The notes: generated from the sequence alone by a model not told the origin. 9,684 nt of DNA from Macondimonas sp035325645 (GCA_035325645.1 DAOKZK010000071.1:1-9684); one strand, 5' to 3'. Positions 1-7,485 are shown, counted from the stretch's first letter. Numbers and translations are program-made.

Positions 1-55
1 CTCATGGCTCCATCTTCTCAAGAGTTGGAGCCTCCGGAAAAACCGGGGCGGTTCA
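1..55 (-). mobile_element. Possible end of an IS3-like insertion sequence (cut by window edge)
   Basis: Read on the minus strand from 55 towards 1, the sequence starts with TGAACCGCCCCGG, has a short ccgg-aaaaa-ccgg inverted motif, and reaches a GGAG-containing purine-rich stretch followed by an ATG at positions 5-3, then leaves the window. A 5'-TG tip followed by a leader of about 50 bp and the first transposase ORF is the usual layout of an IS3-family left end. This is recalled pattern similarity only. No transposase residues, second end or target duplication are visible, so it could be unrelated sequence. Confidence 0.33.
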
Positions 56-56
56 G

Positions 57-152
57 TTGCGCAGCTTGGTATCGGTCAACATGGCTCTCGCTCTTATTCA
101 GCTCAAATACCATGACCAGAAAACCGGCCAATACTGGCGTAAAAAACAATAA
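57..152 (+). other. Coding-like remnant, C-terminal end of an unknown protein
   Basis: A frame open from the window start reads through this stretch and ends at TAA 150-152. Its last residues (ALIQLKYHDQKTGQYWRKKQ) look like an ordinary hydrophilic protein C-terminus. If the sequence at 1-55 is an IS end, only about 31 residues of the original gene remain on this side. I do not recognise the family. Another frame is also open up to the TAG at the IS junction (169-171), so coding status is uncertain. The rest of 1-170 holds nothing else I can support. Confidence 0.2.
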
Positions 153-170
153 AGTCAATTTATTACGCTA

Positions 171-185
171 GGGCCTGTTAACACT
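171..185 (+). repeat. Terminal inverted repeat of the IS (transposase 3' side)
   Basis: GGGCCTGTTAACACT is an exact reverse complement of 971-985. The transposase stop codon (184-186, minus strand) overlaps the inner end of this repeat. Confidence 0.93.
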
Positions 186-941
186 ATCGAAGCGCATCGG
201 CGATCAGGGCGAAATGGATAAACGCGGTGAACATCACGTCGAGCTTCTCGAAGCGGGAGAAGATGCGCCGGAAGCCCTTCAGGCGACGGAACAACCGCTC
301 GATCTCGTTGCGCCGCTTGTAGATGGCCTTGCTGTAGTGCCAGGCGGTGACGCGATTCGACTTGGGTGGCACCACCGGGATGAAGCCCAGGTCAAAAGCC
401 AATTGGCGAGTCTGGTCACCCTCATAGGCCCGGTCCATGATCAGGTGCATGGGCCGGTTCGGACCGCCCAGCGCGGTCAGCAGCTTGCGGCCCTCGGGGG
501 CATCGTGCGCCTGCCCCGGCGACAGCGAAAACGCTATGGCTGTTCGATCATTCGCGGCAACCAGATGAATCTTGGTGGTCCAGCCGCCGCGGGACTTGCC
601 GATCGATTGTGGGCCGTTTTTTTTAGCGCCCCGGTGCCGTCCGGGTGCACCTTCACGATGGTGCTGTCCAGCGCCACCGATTCGATCTTGATGCGCACGA
701 TCTGGGCCCGCTGCAAGGTCTCGAACACCCGATCCAGCACGCCCAGCTTGGACCAGCGGTTCATGCGGGTGTAGATCGTGTGCCAGTTGCCAAAGCGCTT
801 GGGCAGGCCCCGCCACTTGCAGCCATGCTCGGCCACATACAGGATCGCATTCAGGACCTGCAGGTTGGATAGGCTGACATTGCCTCTCTGGCGCGGCAGG
901 CAGCTCTCGATTTGCTCGTATTGGGCTTGGGTGATCTCCAT
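184..941 (-). CDS. IS5 family transposase (two frames joined by -1 frameshift)
   Basis: This DDE transposase cuts and inserts the surrounding element. The first frame starts at ATG 941 and carries the N-terminal domain, including the first catalytic Asp (D92 in ALDSTIVKVH). The second frame carries the rest and stops at TAG 184-186. The frames overlap at a run of eight A's (minus strand, 624-617). A -1 slip after the codons CTA AAA AAA gives one 252-residue protein, the usual size for the group. In the joined product the second Asp is D170 (HLIMDRAYEG) and the Glu is E215. The signature R-3-E-6-K is intact at R211, E215 and K222. The first frame alone ends at 534 with an unrelated tail, so it may act as a truncated regulator. 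The alternative, a disabling indel, is less likely because IS427 elements normally use this arrangement. Confidence 0.9.
617..626 (-). promoter_or_regulatory. Programmed -1 frameshift site of the transposase
   Basis: The minus strand reads CTA AAA AAA A, an A8 slippery run at exactly the point where the N-terminal frame must pass to the catalytic frame. Slippage by -1 gives ...GALKK-NGPQSIGK..., which keeps the transposase fold continuous. I see no clear downstream pseudoknot by eye. Confidence 0.75.
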
Positions 942-970
942 GCCCGAATCATACTCGAAAAATGAATATT

Positions 971-985
971 AGTGTTAACAGGCCC
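971..985 (-). repeat. Terminal inverted repeat of the IS (transposase 5' side)
   Basis: AGTGTTAACAGGCCC is an exact reverse complement of 171-185. It lies 29 bp upstream of the transposase ATG, so the transposase promoter must be in or next to this end. Confidence 0.93.
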
Positions 986-991
986 TAGTTT

Positions 992-1028
992 GATACCATG
1001 AACATCCGCAAGGTTGCTCCATGGTATC
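992..1028. repeat. Inverted repeat in the non-coding stretch 986-1205
   Basis: GATACCATG (992-1000) and CATGGTATC (1020-1028) form a perfect 9-bp inverted repeat around a 19-base loop, just outside the IS. Neither side is followed by a T-run, so it is not a classical terminator. The words TGGTATCGG and ATACCATGA also occur on the other side of the IS (67-75 and 107-115). The remaining stretch up to the guaA stop holds only very short open frames and the terminator candidate listed separately. I see no gene in it. Confidence 0.5.
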
Positions 1029-1132
1029 GGCGACTTCTCATGACATAGAAGCATTCAATGCCATTGATCATGCCATGAAAAAACGGTGCTTGGCGATGCC
1101 AAATGTTGCCAGGAGATGCCGAATGAAATCAC

Positions 1133-1158
1133 AAAAAAGCCTGCAGTGACTCGGGCTT
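1133..1158 (-). terminator. Candidate rho-independent terminator after guaA
   Basis: On the minus strand AAGCC (1158-1154) can pair with GGCTT (1141-1137), followed by four more T's (1136-1133), 48 bases past the guaA stop codon. The stem is only 5 bp with a 12-base loop, so it is weak. Position and T-tract are right for ending the guaBA transcript. Confidence 0.42.
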
Positions 1159-1205
1159 AGTGGGGTTCTCGTGCTACTAGGTGCCAGCCTGTGCCGGACG
1201 CCGAA

Positions 1206-2780
<1,575 letters not shown>

Positions 2781-2840
2781 GTCAACGCTCCGGGCAGGGA
2801 AGAACACCGGCCGGAACCGGCGAATACGAGGGAAAAACGC

Positions 2841-4307
2841 TCAGCCCACGTCGACGCGGTAGTTCGGGGGTTCCTTGGTGATGACGACGTCGTGCGCATG
2901 GCTTTCGCGCATGCCAGCCTGGGTCACCTTCACGAAGCGGGGACGCGTGCGCATCTGGGCAATGTCGTTGCAGCCGGTGTAGCCCATGCTGGCGCGCAGG
3001 CCGCCGAGAAGCTGATGCACGATGGCGAGCACGCTGCCCTTGTAGGGCACGCGCCCTTCGATGCCCTCGGGAACGAGCTTTTCGAGTTCCTCGGTCGTGT
3101 CCTGGAAATAGCGGTCCCTGGAGCCCTGCTGCATCGCCGCGACGGAGCCCATGCCCCGATAGGACTTGTAGGAGCGGCCCTGGTACAGCTCGACCTCACC
3201 CGGCGCCTCTTCGGTGCCCGCGAACATACCGCCGATCATGACGCAATGCGCGCCAGCGGCGATGGCCTTGGCCAGATCCCCCGAGTAGCGGATGCCGCCA
3301 TCGGCAATGACGGGCGCGCCGCTTTCACGCAGCGCCGCCGCGACATTGGCCACCGCGGTGATCTGCGGCACGCCAACACCGGCGATGATGCGCGTGGTGC
3401 AGATCGATCCCGGGCCGATGCCGACCTTGACCGCATCGGCGCCTGCTTCCACCAGCGCCAGGGCGGCCTCTGCGGTGGCGACATTGCCGGCAATCACCTG
3501 CAGATCCGCATAGCGCCGCTTGAGCGCACGCACTCGCTCGATCACACCACGGGAATGACCATGCGCGGTATCGACGACGATGACGTCCGCACCCGCGTCG
3601 ATGAGCGCGGCGACCCGCTCGTCGCTCTCGACGCTGGTCCCGACCGCCGCACCGACGCGCAGACGGCCCTGGCTGTCCTTGCAGGCGTTCGGGAAATCGC
3701 TGGCTTTCTGGATGTCCTTGACGGTGATGAGACCGCGCAGCTGGAATCGGTCATTGACCACCAGCACCTTTTCGATGCGGTGCTCGTGCAGCAGTTCGAT
3801 GACCTCCGCCGTCTCTGCGCCTTCGCGCACGGTCACGAGCCGGTCCTTGGGCGTCATGATGCTGGTGACGGGTTTGTCGAGTTCATCCTCGAAGCGCAAA
3901 TCGCGGCCGGTCACGATCCCGACCAGATCCTCGCCGTCGACCACCGGCAGCCCGGAGATGCCGTGCGCCCGGGTGAGCGCGAGCACTTCGCGGATGCTCT
4001 GGTCCGGCCGCACGGTGATGGGGTCCTTGATCACGCCGCTTTCGAACTTCTTCACCCGCACCACTTCGGCGGCCTGGCGTTCGATGGACATGTTCTTGTG
4101 GACGATGCCGATGCCGCCTTCCTGCGCCAGCGCAATGGCGAGGCGCGCCTCGGTGACGGTGTCCATGGCCGCGCTGATGAGCGGCACGTTGAGTTCGATG
4201 TCGCGGGTGAGGGCGGTGCGCAAACTGACTTCGCGCGGCAGGATTTCGGAATACTCCGGCAACAGGAGCACGTCGTCGAAAGTCAGCGCTTCCTCGGTGA
4301 GTCTCAT
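2841..4307 (-). CDS. guaB: IMP dehydrogenase
   Basis: It oxidises IMP to XMP with NAD+, the committed step to GMP, feeding GuaA encoded next. The 488-residue product has the same length as E. coli GuaB. A TIM-barrel domain is split by two CBS domains at about residues 92-205. The catalytic loop GPGSICTTR carries C303. The mobile flap contains the catalytic Arg-Tyr pair R399-Y400 in SRDRYFQ. The phosphate and substrate segments DGGIR (337-341) and YRGMGS (383-388) are present. The start is ATG 4307, because MRLTEEALTFDDVLLLPEYS aligns with known N-termini; a TTG at 4331 would add eight non-conserved residues. Its own promoter lies immediately upstream. Nothing unusual is seen in the sequence. 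Confidence 0.98.
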   Translation of the reverse strand: MRLTEEALTFDDVLLLPEYSEILPREVSLRTALTRDIELNVPLISAAMDTVTEARLAIALAQEGGIGIVHKNMSIERQAAEVVRVKKFESGVIKDPITVRPDQSIREVLALTRAHGISGLPVVDGEDLVGIVTGRDLRFEDELDKPVTSIMTPKDRLVTVREGAETAEVIELLHEHRIEKVLVVNDRFQLRGLITVKDIQKASDFPNACKDSQGRLRVGAAVGTSVESDERVAALIDAGADVIVVDTAHGHSRGVIERVRALKRRYADLQVIAGNVATAEAALALVEAGADAVKVGIGPGSICTTRIIAGVGVPQITAVANVAAALRESGAPVIADGGIRYSGDLAKAIAAGAHCVMIGGMFAGTEEAPGEVELYQGRSYKSYRGMGSVAAMQQGSRDRYFQDTTEELEKLVPEGIEGRVPYKGSVLAIVHQLLGGLRASMGYTGCNDIAQMRTRPRFVKVTQAGMRESHAHDVVITKEPPNYRVDVG

Positions 4308-4342
4308 CCTCGGGATCCGCTCGGGTCGCAAAAAGGCAGTCG

Positions 4343-4372
4343 ATTATAGATGTTCCGGCCCACCCCGGCCAA
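4343..4372 (-). promoter_or_regulatory. Sigma-70 promoter of guaBA
   Basis: The minus strand carries a perfect -10 TATAAT (4348-4343) and TTGGCC (4372-4367, 4 of 6 matches to the -35 consensus) separated by 18 bases. Transcription would start near 4336, giving a leader of about 30 bases before guaB. The promoter fits between the stop of the upstream gene (4386) and guaB. Confidence 0.72.
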
Positions 4373-4385
4373 GCACTTGGGCGCG

Positions 4386-5153
4386 TCAGCCTCGACGATC
4401 GGGCTCCGCCGCGGACGGACACATGGCGCTTGGACGGGTCGCCCACAGCCGATCGACACGCAGGGACGGCTGACCGTGGACCTCCCCTTTGCGGTGCGCC
4501 TCCACCCATTGCGCTTCGACGCTGACCCAAAGCCCGTTCGCGCGGCCCGATTCATGTGCCATCCGCTCCAGCGCGTGCGCGTCACCGATCTCGCCGAGCA
4601 CCGGCAGCGACTGGCCCGTTCCGCACAGTGCCAACCGCCTTGTGCGGGCATCGTAGATGCCCGAAACACGCATGGGCTCGGCGATGGGATCGAGTTGCGC
4701 CGCGCGGCTGAGGCTGTAGGCCATCACGCCTGTCAGCGGCTCGCCGTCGCGTCCGCTCTGGATGAGTCGGGTGGAATCCGCGAGCTGATAATCGCCGCCG
4801 CGACCACTTTCGCCGCGCAGGCTGAGTCGCTTGCCGGTCAGCGTCCAACGCCCCAGTTCGTGCAGGACGATGCCATCGCCGCCATGGGAAGATTCATAAT
4901 GCTGTCGGAGACGGTAGCTGCCATCGGCGAGCAGGGTGAGGGTCCGGCGCATGCCCCCGCATGCTTCGCACGGTATCTCGCCCTCGAAAGTGACCGGCGG
5001 GATGAGTGCCGCCTGGGCGCGCGCATCTGGCGCCGCGAGCGGCGGCGCAGGCGGCGGTTCGGGATGCCTTGCGGCGCAAGATCCCAAGGTCAGCACCAAG
5101 GTCAGCGCCAGCGCGCCGCTCCGCCACAGACCGGCATTCCAAGTCGCCCGCAT
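4386..5153 (-). CDS. NlpE-like lipoprotein (copper resistance NlpE N-terminal domain family)
   Basis: This is probably an outer-membrane lipoprotein. A type II signal peptide (residues 1-25, hydrophobic run ALALTLVLTLGS) ends at lipobox Cys26, and the next residue is Ala rather than Asp, so transfer to the outer membrane is expected. A Pro/Ala-rich linker follows. The NlpE-type domain begins with VTFEGEIPCEACGG, containing C62-x-x-C65, followed by a TLTLLADGSYRL strand pattern. The C-terminal half (about 165-240, YDARTRRLALCGTGQSLPVL) resembles the second conserved block seen in NlpE-domain proteins of other proteobacteria. In E. coli, NlpE is linked to copper tolerance and surface-stress signalling to Cpx; that role here is inference. 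I prefer ATG 5153, with GGGA 7 bases upstream. ATGs at 5159 and 5174 are alternatives, the latter giving 262 residues. There is no clear promoter or operon partner. Confidence 0.8.
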   Translation of the reverse strand: MRATWNAGLWRSGALALTLVLTLGSCAARHPEPPPAPPLAAPDARAQAALIPPVTFEGEIPCEACGGMRRTLTLLADGSYRLRQHYESSHGGDGIVLHELGRWTLTGKRLSLRGESGRGGDYQLADSTRLIQSGRDGEPLTGVMAYSLSRAAQLDPIAEPMRVSGIYDARTRRLALCGTGQSLPVLGEIGDAHALERMAHESGRANGLWVSVEAQWVEAHRKGEVHGQPSLRVDRLWATRPSAMCPSAAEPDRRG

Positions 5154-5250
5154 GGTCATATCCCACGAACCCATCTCATTGCGTGCAGGACGCCCAGACA
5201 GCTCCGTCAGCCCGGCATTCGCCGCACCCGACTTCTCCCCGAGCCTTCTT

Positions 5251-5571
5251 TCACTCCGCCGGCGCCGTGGTGCGACGACCTCTGCGGGGCGTCCCGGATA
5301 CCGCTCCGCGGGACGACTGAAGGTAGTTGCGGAGTGTTGCCACGCTGACCGTGATGTTCTCGGACTTGAGCACGCCCGCGATCATGTCCATCGTATAGCC
5401 GCGCTTCTGCATGGCCCGGATGTCCTTGGACAACTTCCGGATCGCTTCCTGCTTGCTCATCTCGGCGCTTTTCTTGACGGACTCGACAGGGGGCAGATCC
5501 CGCAATTTCTGCGCAACGCTATCGACGAATTCCGGGGTGTATTTCACGCGCTTCTTTCTGGTCTTTTCCAC
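5251..5571 (-). CDS. Small basic protein with C-terminal helix-turn-helix-like segment, function unknown
   Basis: I do not recognise a named family. The 106-residue product is basic and soluble, with no signal peptide or membrane segment. The N-terminus is KTRKKRVKYTPEF. A probable long helix (about 38-57, SKQEAIRKLSKDIRAMQKRG) is followed by YTMDMIAGVLKS-ENITVSVATLRNYL (59-84), which reads like a helix-turn-helix ending in a recognition helix. The tail (88-106) is Arg-rich and looks disordered. From memory, similar RGY-x(4)-IA-xx-L...TL-xx-YL segments occur in small plasmid- or ICE-linked DNA-binding proteins; this is untested. The start is GTG 5571 because a strong GGGGAG (5586-5581) lies 9 bases upstream. 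A longer frame runs to GTG 5637 but would overlap the candidate promoter. The gene diverges from the EPS regulators, which suggests a regulatory role. Confidence 0.75.
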   Translation of the reverse strand: MEKTRKKRVKYTPEFVDSVAQKLRDLPPVESVKKSAEMSKQEAIRKLSKDIRAMQKRGYTMDMIAGVLKSENITVSVATLRNYLQSSRGAVSGTPRRGRRTTAPAE

Positions 5572-5580
5572 TTGATTTTT

Positions 5581-5586
5581 CTCCCC
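5581..5586 (-). promoter_or_regulatory. Ribosome binding site deciding a GTG start
   Basis: GGGGAG on the minus strand lies 9 bases before GTG 5571-5569. It is the strongest Shine-Dalgarno near any possible start of this frame and favours the 106-residue product over the 128-residue version. Confidence 0.7.
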
Positions 5587-5614
5587 GCCTGGTCTTGTTT
5601 GGGACGCGGTAAAA

Positions 5615-5643
5615 ATCATAACCGGTTTTTCGGGCACTGAAAA
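5615..5643 (-). promoter_or_regulatory. Candidate sigma-70 promoter of the small HTH-like gene
   Basis: On the minus strand TTTTCA (5643-5638, 4 of 6 matches) is separated by exactly 17 bases from TATGAT (5620-5615, 5 of 6 matches). A start near 5608 would give a leader of about 37 bases before GTG 5571, consistent with the short start choice. Confidence 0.5.
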
Positions 5644-5886
5644 GAACGAGTACTTTCGTGCGCAGGCCTATCATCCCGCCCAAAAAGTGATTGGCAGCAC
5701 TCTTCCCCCTTATGCGCACTCCCTCTCGTCCGGCGATGCGCGCAGCGGTTCAGACCGATCGATCGTGTGTGCGAGATACGCGCGCTGGACGAGTCGGCGC
5801 CACCCTGATAGGCCACCCCGCGCAGATCCCTTGCGGTCGCGTCCCATGCACGCTAACCTGCGTTCAGAGCTTGAACGAGGTCGGCC
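5644..5886. other. Divergent intergenic control region
   Basis: This is the rest of a 315-base gap between two divergent genes, with no credible gene. It holds a 10-bp self-complementary CGATCGATCG at 5756-5765, which could be an operator half or chance. A weak TTGCGG-17-TAACCT pair lies at 5830-5858 before the rightward gene and matches consensus poorly (3 of 6 each). The rightward promoter is therefore not clearly identified. Confidence 0.3.
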
Positions 5887-6273
5887 ATGACCGCAGACGA
5901 AGTGCGTTACCGCCTCATGCAGCGCCTCTCCCGCGATCCTGCGGCGACGCAGCGGGAACTCGCCGAGGAGATGGGCGTCAGCGTCGGCAAAATCAATTAT
6001 TGCCTGCGTGCCTTGATGGAAAAGGGCCACATCAAGCTCGACAACTTCCGGCGCAATCCGGACAAGAAGCATTACACCTATCTCCTCACGCCGGCCGGCA
6101 TCGAGGCCAAGGCCTTGGCGACCGTGCAATTCCTGCGACGCAAGCGCGCCGAATACGAAACGATCCGCAGCGAGATCGACGCGCTGCAACGCGAACTCAT
6201 GGCCCTGGGCATCGAGAACGCCGATCAAACGGTCATGGAATCCGCGCCGGCCGCGTCCGAGGAGATCCGTTGA
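5887..6273 (+). CDS. MarR family EPS-associated transcriptional regulator
   Basis: This 128-residue winged-helix regulator is of the type found next to exopolysaccharide gene clusters. The helix-turn-helix is at about 20-43 (ATQRELAEEMGVSVGKINYCLRAL). It is followed by the family-typical KGHIKLDNFRRNPDKKHYTYLLTPAGIEAKA wing region, then a charged helix (about 76-108, FLRRKRAEYETIRSEIDALQREL) that could form a coiled coil. The LTPxGIExKAxxTVxFLxRKxxEYE pattern is the hallmark I recognise. GAGG lies 6 bases before the ATG. The stop TGA shares one base with the ATG of the rfaH-like gene (TGATG), so translation of the pair is coupled. The ligand and operator are unknown. Control of the polysaccharide genes downstream is inferred from family and position. 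Confidence 0.9.
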   Translation: MTADEVRYRLMQRLSRDPAATQRELAEEMGVSVGKINYCLRALMEKGHIKLDNFRRNPDKKHYTYLLTPAGIEAKALATVQFLRRKRAEYETIRSEIDALQRELMALGIENADQTVMESAPAASEEIR

Positions 6274-6770
6274 TGGCCCGCTGGTACGCCGTTCACACCA
6301 AACCGCGACAGGAACGGACGGCTCTCCTGCATCTGGAACGCCAGGGGTTCACCTGCTACCTGCCGCTGATCCGCGAGCGCAGACGCATCCGCCGACAAAC
6401 GCAGTGGATCAGTTCTGCATTCTTTCCGCGCTATCTCTTCGCACAACTCGACCTGGCGCGCCAGAACACGGCGCCCATCCGCTCGACGCAAGGGGTGGTG
6501 GGTCTGGTTCGCTTTGGGCTCGAGCCCGCTGCACTGCCCGATGGTTTCGTGGACCGTCTGCGGCAGGAATGTGGAGATGCCGGCGCGACCCACGTGGTGG
6601 AATGGCAGGCCGGCGAGGCGCTGGAAGTGACGGAAGGGCCTTTTGCCGGGCTGCGGGCGGTCTTCGCAGCGCGCGATGGCGAGGCGCGGGTCATCGTTCT
6701 CATGGAACTGCTCGGCAGGACCCAGCGTTTGACACTGGATGAACATCAACTGCAGCGCGCCGGCGCCTGA
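6273..6770 (+). CDS. rfaH: RfaH-like transcription antiterminator (NusG paralogue)
   Basis: RfaH-type proteins bind RNA polymerase at an ops element, suppress pausing and Rho termination in long surface-polysaccharide operons, and help recruit ribosomes. This 165-residue product (E. coli RfaH 162) has the NGN domain at about 1-100, with WYAVHTKPRQE, LERQGFTCYLP and FFPRYLFAQLD. The RfaH-typical VRFGLEPAALPD follows (79-90). After a linker comes the KOW-region domain (about 115-160), with VTEGPFAGLRAVFAARDGEAR; the EGxFxGxxAxFxxxDGEAR block matches RfaH better than NusG. GAGGAG lies 8 bases before ATG 6273, which overlaps the previous stop. The gene lies directly upstream of gmhA-rmlACD, so it may act locally rather than on distant operons. 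Confidence 0.9.
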   Translation: MARWYAVHTKPRQERTALLHLERQGFTCYLPLIRERRRIRRQTQWISSAFFPRYLFAQLDLARQNTAPIRSTQGVVGLVRFGLEPAALPDGFVDRLRQECGDAGATHVVEWQAGEALEVTEGPFAGLRAVFAARDGEARVIVLMELLGRTQRLTLDEHQLQRAGA

Positions 6771-6774
6771 GCGC

Positions 6775-6813
6775 CGCGCGAGAACGGTAGTCCAAACGAT
6801 ACCGTCCCGCGCG
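6775..6813. repeat. Interrupted palindrome in the leader between rfaH-like gene and gmhA
   Basis: CGCGCG-AGA-ACGGTA (6775-6789) pairs with TACCGT-CC-CGCGCG (6800-6813), giving two 6-bp stems split by a small internal loop, with a 10-base apical loop. It begins 4 bases after the rfaH-like stop. No T-run follows on either strand, so a simple intrinsic terminator is unlikely. The left arm plus the first loop base contains CGGTAG, the core of the E. coli ops element, but the flanking ops bases do not match. It could be an RNA hairpin, an operator, or a polymerase pause site. Confidence 0.6.
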
Positions 6814-6845
6814 AAAAGCGCCGCGACGTCCGGGTCCGACTGATA

Positions 6846-6863
6846 CACTGCAGCCACTGCAGC
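6846..6863. repeat. Tandem 9-bp direct repeat upstream of gmhA
   Basis: CACTGCAGC is repeated twice without a gap. The repeat lies 22 bases before the gmhA ATG and overlaps a weak extended -10-like TGATACACT (6841-6849) that has no matching -35. It may be a protein-binding site or replication slippage. Confidence 0.55.
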
Positions 6864-6885
6864 TTTCCGGCGTTGAAAGACATCC

Positions 6886-7452
6886 ATGGCCGCGTCGATC
6901 CAGTACAGCCTCAACGAGCACCGCACCGCCCTCGAGGCCGTGACCGCCATGGCGCCCGACATCCTGCGCGCCGCCGACCGCATCGGTCGGGCACTGCGCC
7001 AAGGCGGCCGCATCTTCGCCTGCGGCAACGGTGGTTCGGCGGCCGACGCCCAGCATTTCGCGGCCGAGCTGACGGGGCGCTTCGAGCACGAACGCCGGGG
7101 CCTCGCCGGCATCGCGCTGACCACCGACACCTCGGCGCTCACCGCGATCGGCAACGATTACGGCTTCGAGGCGATCTTCGCGCGCCAGCTCGAAGCACTG
7201 GGCCAGCCGGGGGATGTGTTGCTCGCACTCAGCACCTCGGGGCACTCGCCGAACGTCCTGCGCGCCGTGGAAACGGCCCGCCGGCAGGAGATCACCACCA
7301 TCGGCCTGCTCGGCCGCGACGGCGGCGCGCTGGCGGCCCAGGTCGACCAGGCGCTCGTGGTGCCCGTGACCCGCACCGCCCGCATCCAGGAGATGCACAT
7401 CCTGATCCTGCACCTGTTGTGCGAGGCCATCGACGCGGCCGATGGCCGTTGA
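6886..7452 (+). CDS. gmhA: D-sedoheptulose 7-phosphate isomerase (SIS domain)
   Basis: GmhA converts sedoheptulose 7-phosphate to D-glycero-D-manno-heptose 7-phosphate, the first step to the ADP- or GDP-heptoses of LPS core, S-layer or capsule. The 188-residue product is one SIS domain with CGNGGSAADAQHFAAELTGRF (47-66) and the phosphate-binding STSGHSPN (116-123). H57, E61, Q168 and H176 sit with the same spacing as the metal and catalytic residues of E. coli GmhA (H61, E65, Q172, H180), which favours an active enzyme over the DnaA-binding homologue DiaA. DiaA-like identity cannot be fully excluded by eye. The ATG follows a weak GAAAGA. The gene opens the sugar-precursor run and is followed by rmlA after 33 bases. 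Confidence 0.88.
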   Translation: MAASIQYSLNEHRTALEAVTAMAPDILRAADRIGRALRQGGRIFACGNGGSAADAQHFAAELTGRFEHERRGLAGIALTTDTSALTAIGNDYGFEAIFARQLEALGQPGDVLLALSTSGHSPNVLRAVETARRQEITTIGLLGRDGGALAAQVDQALVVPVTRTARIQEMHILILHLLCEAIDAADGR

Positions 7453-7485
7453 CGACACGGACATCACAGCTCTGAACCGGACAAG

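Larger units (their letters stand above)
171..985 (-). mobile_element. Complete IS5-family insertion sequence, IS427-type, 815 bp
   Basis: The element is bounded by perfect 15-bp inverted repeats (GGGCCTGTTAACACT). Its flanks read CTA on the left and TAG on the right, which fits insertion into a CTAG site with duplication of TA (169-170 and 986-987), as is usual for the IS427 subgroup. Counting the target bases, the symmetric ends are 18 bp long with no mismatch. The single transposase is split over two overlapping frames on the minus strand and fills almost all of the element. Length, ends, target and two-frame design all match this subgroup, and nothing is truncated, so the copy is probably functional. 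It sits downstream of guaA, transcribed in the same direction, and interrupts no recognisable gene. Confidence 0.93.

Noticed and set aside
617..624. Run of eight T's read as an assembly error or disabling frameshift in the transposase
   Set aside because: The position, the -1 direction and the continuous catalytic fold match the programmed frameshift of IS427-type elements.
214..774. A plus-strand frame inside the IS
   Set aside because: It is the complement of the transposase, with no domain, and is a common by-product in such elements.
4912..4917. CGGTAG inside the NlpE-like gene as an ops element
   Set aside because: It is in a coding region on the antisense strand with no operon to control. 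Another chance copy lies at 2857-2862.
5691..6770. A long plus-strand frame ending with the RfaH-like protein
   Set aside because: It is the rfaH frame extended upstream through the MarR gene in another phase. The real start is ATG 6273 with its own ribosome site and the normal RfaH N-terminus.
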